From positions 1 to 7,209 of the forward strand of contig WLDA01000046.1 of assembly GCA_009705025.1 (NCBI GenBank): a stretch of 7,209 nucleotides of DNA. Direction: 5' to 3'. Both the position numbers and the translations under genes were made by a program. How positions within the stretch are numbered: the first letter of the stretch is position 1; each line of letters begins with the position of its first letter. This document shows positions 5,913 through 7,209 of this stretch, one piece after another. The notes below the pieces were generated by a model. That model was not told where the DNA came from, did no database searches, and saw only the letters and a program-made list of their open reading frames with translations. The DNA comes from Actinomycetota bacterium (GTDB lineage Bacteria > Actinomycetota > Actinomycetes > Nanopelagicales > Nanopelagicaceae).

Positions 5913-6686
5913 ATGACACAGATGCCTGCTCTCTACATTGGTCATGGCGCTCCGATGCTTCTAGATGATGCGCTTTGGGTAAGTGAGCTGGCACAGATTT
6001 CAGCAAAAATCGAGCGACCAAAGGCAATTCTTATTGTGAGTGCGCATTGGGAATCTGAACCAATTACTTTGAGTTCACCATCGCCTAATACGCCATTGGT
6101 ATATGACTTCAGCGGTTTTGATCGCAAGTTTTACGAGATGCAATACAACACTCCCGATGCAAGCGCGTTCGCTGCCAAAGTTGCAGCGTTGATGCCAACA
6201 ACTGAACCAATACACCAGAGCAATCGTGGATTAGATCATGGCGCTTGGGTGCCACTTCGCGTTATGTATCCAGGTGCTGATATTCCAGTTCTACAAATGT
6301 CGATGCCAACTTCTGATCCTGGAAAACTCATTGCACTTGGAAAACGCCTACAACCACTTCGAGACGAAGGTGTTCTCATTATTGGCTCTGGTTTTATGAC
6401 ACACGGTCTTCGCTATCTTCGGGATTGGTCTACGGATGCCGTTGCGCCATCGTGGTCGAGTGAATTTGATACATGGGCTGCCGAAGCGCTCTCACGTGGC
6501 GATGTAGATGCACTCGCTAATTACAAAGAATTGGCACCTGGTATGCCGTATGCCCACCCAACTGTTGAGCACTTCACCCCCCTATTCATTACTTTAGGTG
6601 CAGCGAAAAGTGCTGACCAAGCACCGCAAACTTTGATTGATGGATTTTTCATGGGACTGAGTAAGCGCTCTATTCTCGTTGCATAA
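5913..6686 (+). CDS. ygiD: Class III extradiol dioxygenase family protein (LigB/DODA type, YgiD-like)
   Basis: A 257-aa cytosolic protein of the family containing plant and bacterial 4,5-DOPA extradiol dioxygenases. It opens with the characteristic PALYIGHGAP (H11) and has SAHWE (H45), LDHGAW (H109), FMTHGLR (H164) and AHPTVEHFTPL (H215, H220). H11, H45 and H220 are the probable metal ligands; H109 and H164 are likely active-site residues. Length fits the family (~255-270 aa). I chose ATG 5913 because the promoter predicts a leaderless start there; ATG 5922 is the alternative. A TTG at 5877 would extend the frame but lies inside the palindrome and -35 box and adds nonconserved residues. The physiological substrate of most bacterial members is unknown, and no other aromatic-degradation gene is nearby, so ring-cleavage of a catechol is only a family inference. 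Probably regulated through the palindromic operator. Confidence 0.9.
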   Translation: MTQMPALYIGHGAPMLLDDALWVSELAQISAKIERPKAILIVSAHWESEPITLSSPSPNTPLVYDFSGFDRKFYEMQYNTPDASAFAAKVAALMPTTEPIHQSNRGLDHGAWVPLRVMYPGADIPVLQMSMPTSDPGKLIALGKRLQPLRDEGVLIIGSGFMTHGLRYLRDWSTDAVAPSWSSEFDTWAAEALSRGDVDALANYKELAPGMPYAHPTVEHFTPLFITLGAAKSADQAPQTLIDGFFMGLSKRSILVA

Positions 6687-6696
6687 TTTTTGCCAA

Positions 6697-6734
6697 GAAA
6701 AAACCCGCTAATCACTGGGATTAGCGGGTTTTTC
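6697..6734. terminator. Bidirectional intrinsic terminator
   Basis: A stem pairs CCCGCTAATC (6704-6713) with GATTAGCGGG (6719-6728) around the loop ACTGG, extended by an A tract on the left and a T tract on the right (five A-T pairs). It lies between the convergent ends of the dioxygenase-family gene (stop at 6686) and nrdJ (stop at 6745). Because the stem is flanked by A's and T's it has a U-tract on either strand and should stop both transcripts. Confidence 0.92.
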
Positions 6735-6744
6735 TAATTACTTT

Positions 6745-7209
6745 TTAGCTGCAACCAGAAGTGTTTCCACAACCTTCGCAAACATAACAAGCACCTGACA
6801 TACGCATCTTTACTCCACATGTCATACAGAGTGGGGCATCTGATGTGATTCCTGAAATCGCTTCAAGAAGTTCAGTAGATGATCCGTACTCTTGCTTTGG
6901 TGCTGCTTCAATCTTTACTTCAACTGGCTTGCTAACAACAGCAGGTGCTGCTGATTGTGCAATCGTTTCGGTTGCTGCAGTGATATCAGGTGTGTATTCA
7001 CCAGTTTCGAGTGCACGTGTGCGCTCTGCTGATGTGTACAAGCCCATTGCACTGCGTGTATCAAATGGCAAGTAATCAAGGGCTAGGCGACGGAAGATGT
7101 AATCCATCATCGACTGTGCCATACGAATATCTGCATCATCTGTCATACCTGCTGGCTCAAAGCGCAAGTTTGTGAACTTCTCAACAAATGTTTCTAGTGG
7201 AACACCATA
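6745..7209 (-). CDS. nrdJ: Vitamin B12-dependent (class II) ribonucleotide reductase, C-terminal part only
   Basis: The last 155 codons of adenosylcobalamin-dependent ribonucleoside-diphosphate reductase, which makes deoxyribonucleotides for DNA synthesis without oxygen or a separate radical subunit. The frame stays open to the right edge ([21 protein letters not shown]), so the catalytic barrel lies outside the window. Visible are the conserved segment [35 protein letters not shown], then [16 protein letters not shown], a low-complexity Ala/Pro/Glu/Lys linker, and a C-terminal Cys-rich tail: CxxC, then CxxCxxC and a last Cys (CMTC, CYVCEGC, SGCS). This tail binds zinc in related proteins and takes part in reducing the active-site disulfide. 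The gene is not part of the sugar-acid or glycerate modules; it is separated from the dioxygenase-family gene by the terminator. Dependence on cobalamin for replication follows if no other reductase exists elsewhere. Confidence 0.95.
   Translation of the reverse strand, partial: YGVPLETFVEKFTNLRFEPAGMTDDADIRMAQSMMDYIFRRLALDYLPFDTRSAMGLYTSAERTRALETGEYTPDITAATETIAQSAAPAVVSKPVEVKIEAAPKQEYGSSTELLEAISGITSDAPLCMTCGVKMRMSGACYVCEGCGNTSGCS

Noticed and set aside
6745..7167. A separate 140-aa zinc-ribbon protein
   Set aside because: The frame continues to the right edge with conserved NrdJ sequence; the ATG at 7167 is an internal position.
1..7209. CRISPR array, insertion sequence, tRNA, riboswitch or phage genes
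   Set aside because: No spaced direct repeats, transposase motifs, tRNA-like folds or phage proteins were recognised, and the largest gap between genes is only about 64 bp.

Overview
The window looks like a chromosomal stretch from a low-GC actinobacterium. The best guess is the streamlined freshwater acI group (Nanopelagicales, such as Planktophila or Nanopelagicus). The reasons are AT-leaning codon use (GC in the 40s percent by eye), very tight gene packing, an apparently leaderless promoter, and a cobalamin-dependent ribonucleotide reductase whose C-terminus resembles actinobacterial NrdJ. The lineage is an inference. No mobile element, CRISPR array, RNA gene or prophage sequence is visible. 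Seven genes are present; the two at the window edges are cut.

Left block, + strand, 1-3847: a four-gene sugar-acid operon. It holds an L-fuconate dehydratase (5' end missing), an SDR that is probably 2-keto-3-deoxy-L-fuconate 4-dehydrogenase, a GntR/FCD repressor, and a second, distinct enolase-superfamily acid-sugar dehydratase. Genes 1-2 and 3-4 overlap by ATGA (4 bp), and 27 bp separate genes 2 and 3. The first two enzymes fit consecutive steps of the non-phosphorylating L-fucose pathway: L-fuconate to 2-keto-3-deoxy-L-fuconate to the 2,4-diketo acid. The fucose dehydrogenase, lactonase, terminal hydrolase and transporter are not in the window and may lie upstream.

Middle block, - strand, 3851-5848: glycerate kinase followed by a D-2-hydroxyacid dehydrogenase with an NADPH-type nucleotide-binding signature. 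Together they could reduce hydroxypyruvate or glyoxylate-type acids and send D-glycerate into lower glycolysis as 2-phosphoglycerate. This operon converges on the sugar-acid operon with only 3 bp between the stop codons.

Right block, 5849-7209: a 64-bp divergent intergenic region carries a perfect 20-bp palindrome over the -35 box of a gene for a LigB/DODA-type (YgiD-like) extradiol dioxygenase family protein. That mRNA probably starts at its ATG. A strong hairpin with A and T tracts, able to act in both directions, then separates it from the convergent 3' end of nrdJ, which runs off the right edge.

I found no wholly new system. The most notable points are the palindromic operator coupled to a leaderless promoter, and the second dehydratase, which has mandelate-racemase-like catalytic spacing but a K-x-H motif in place of K-x-K.
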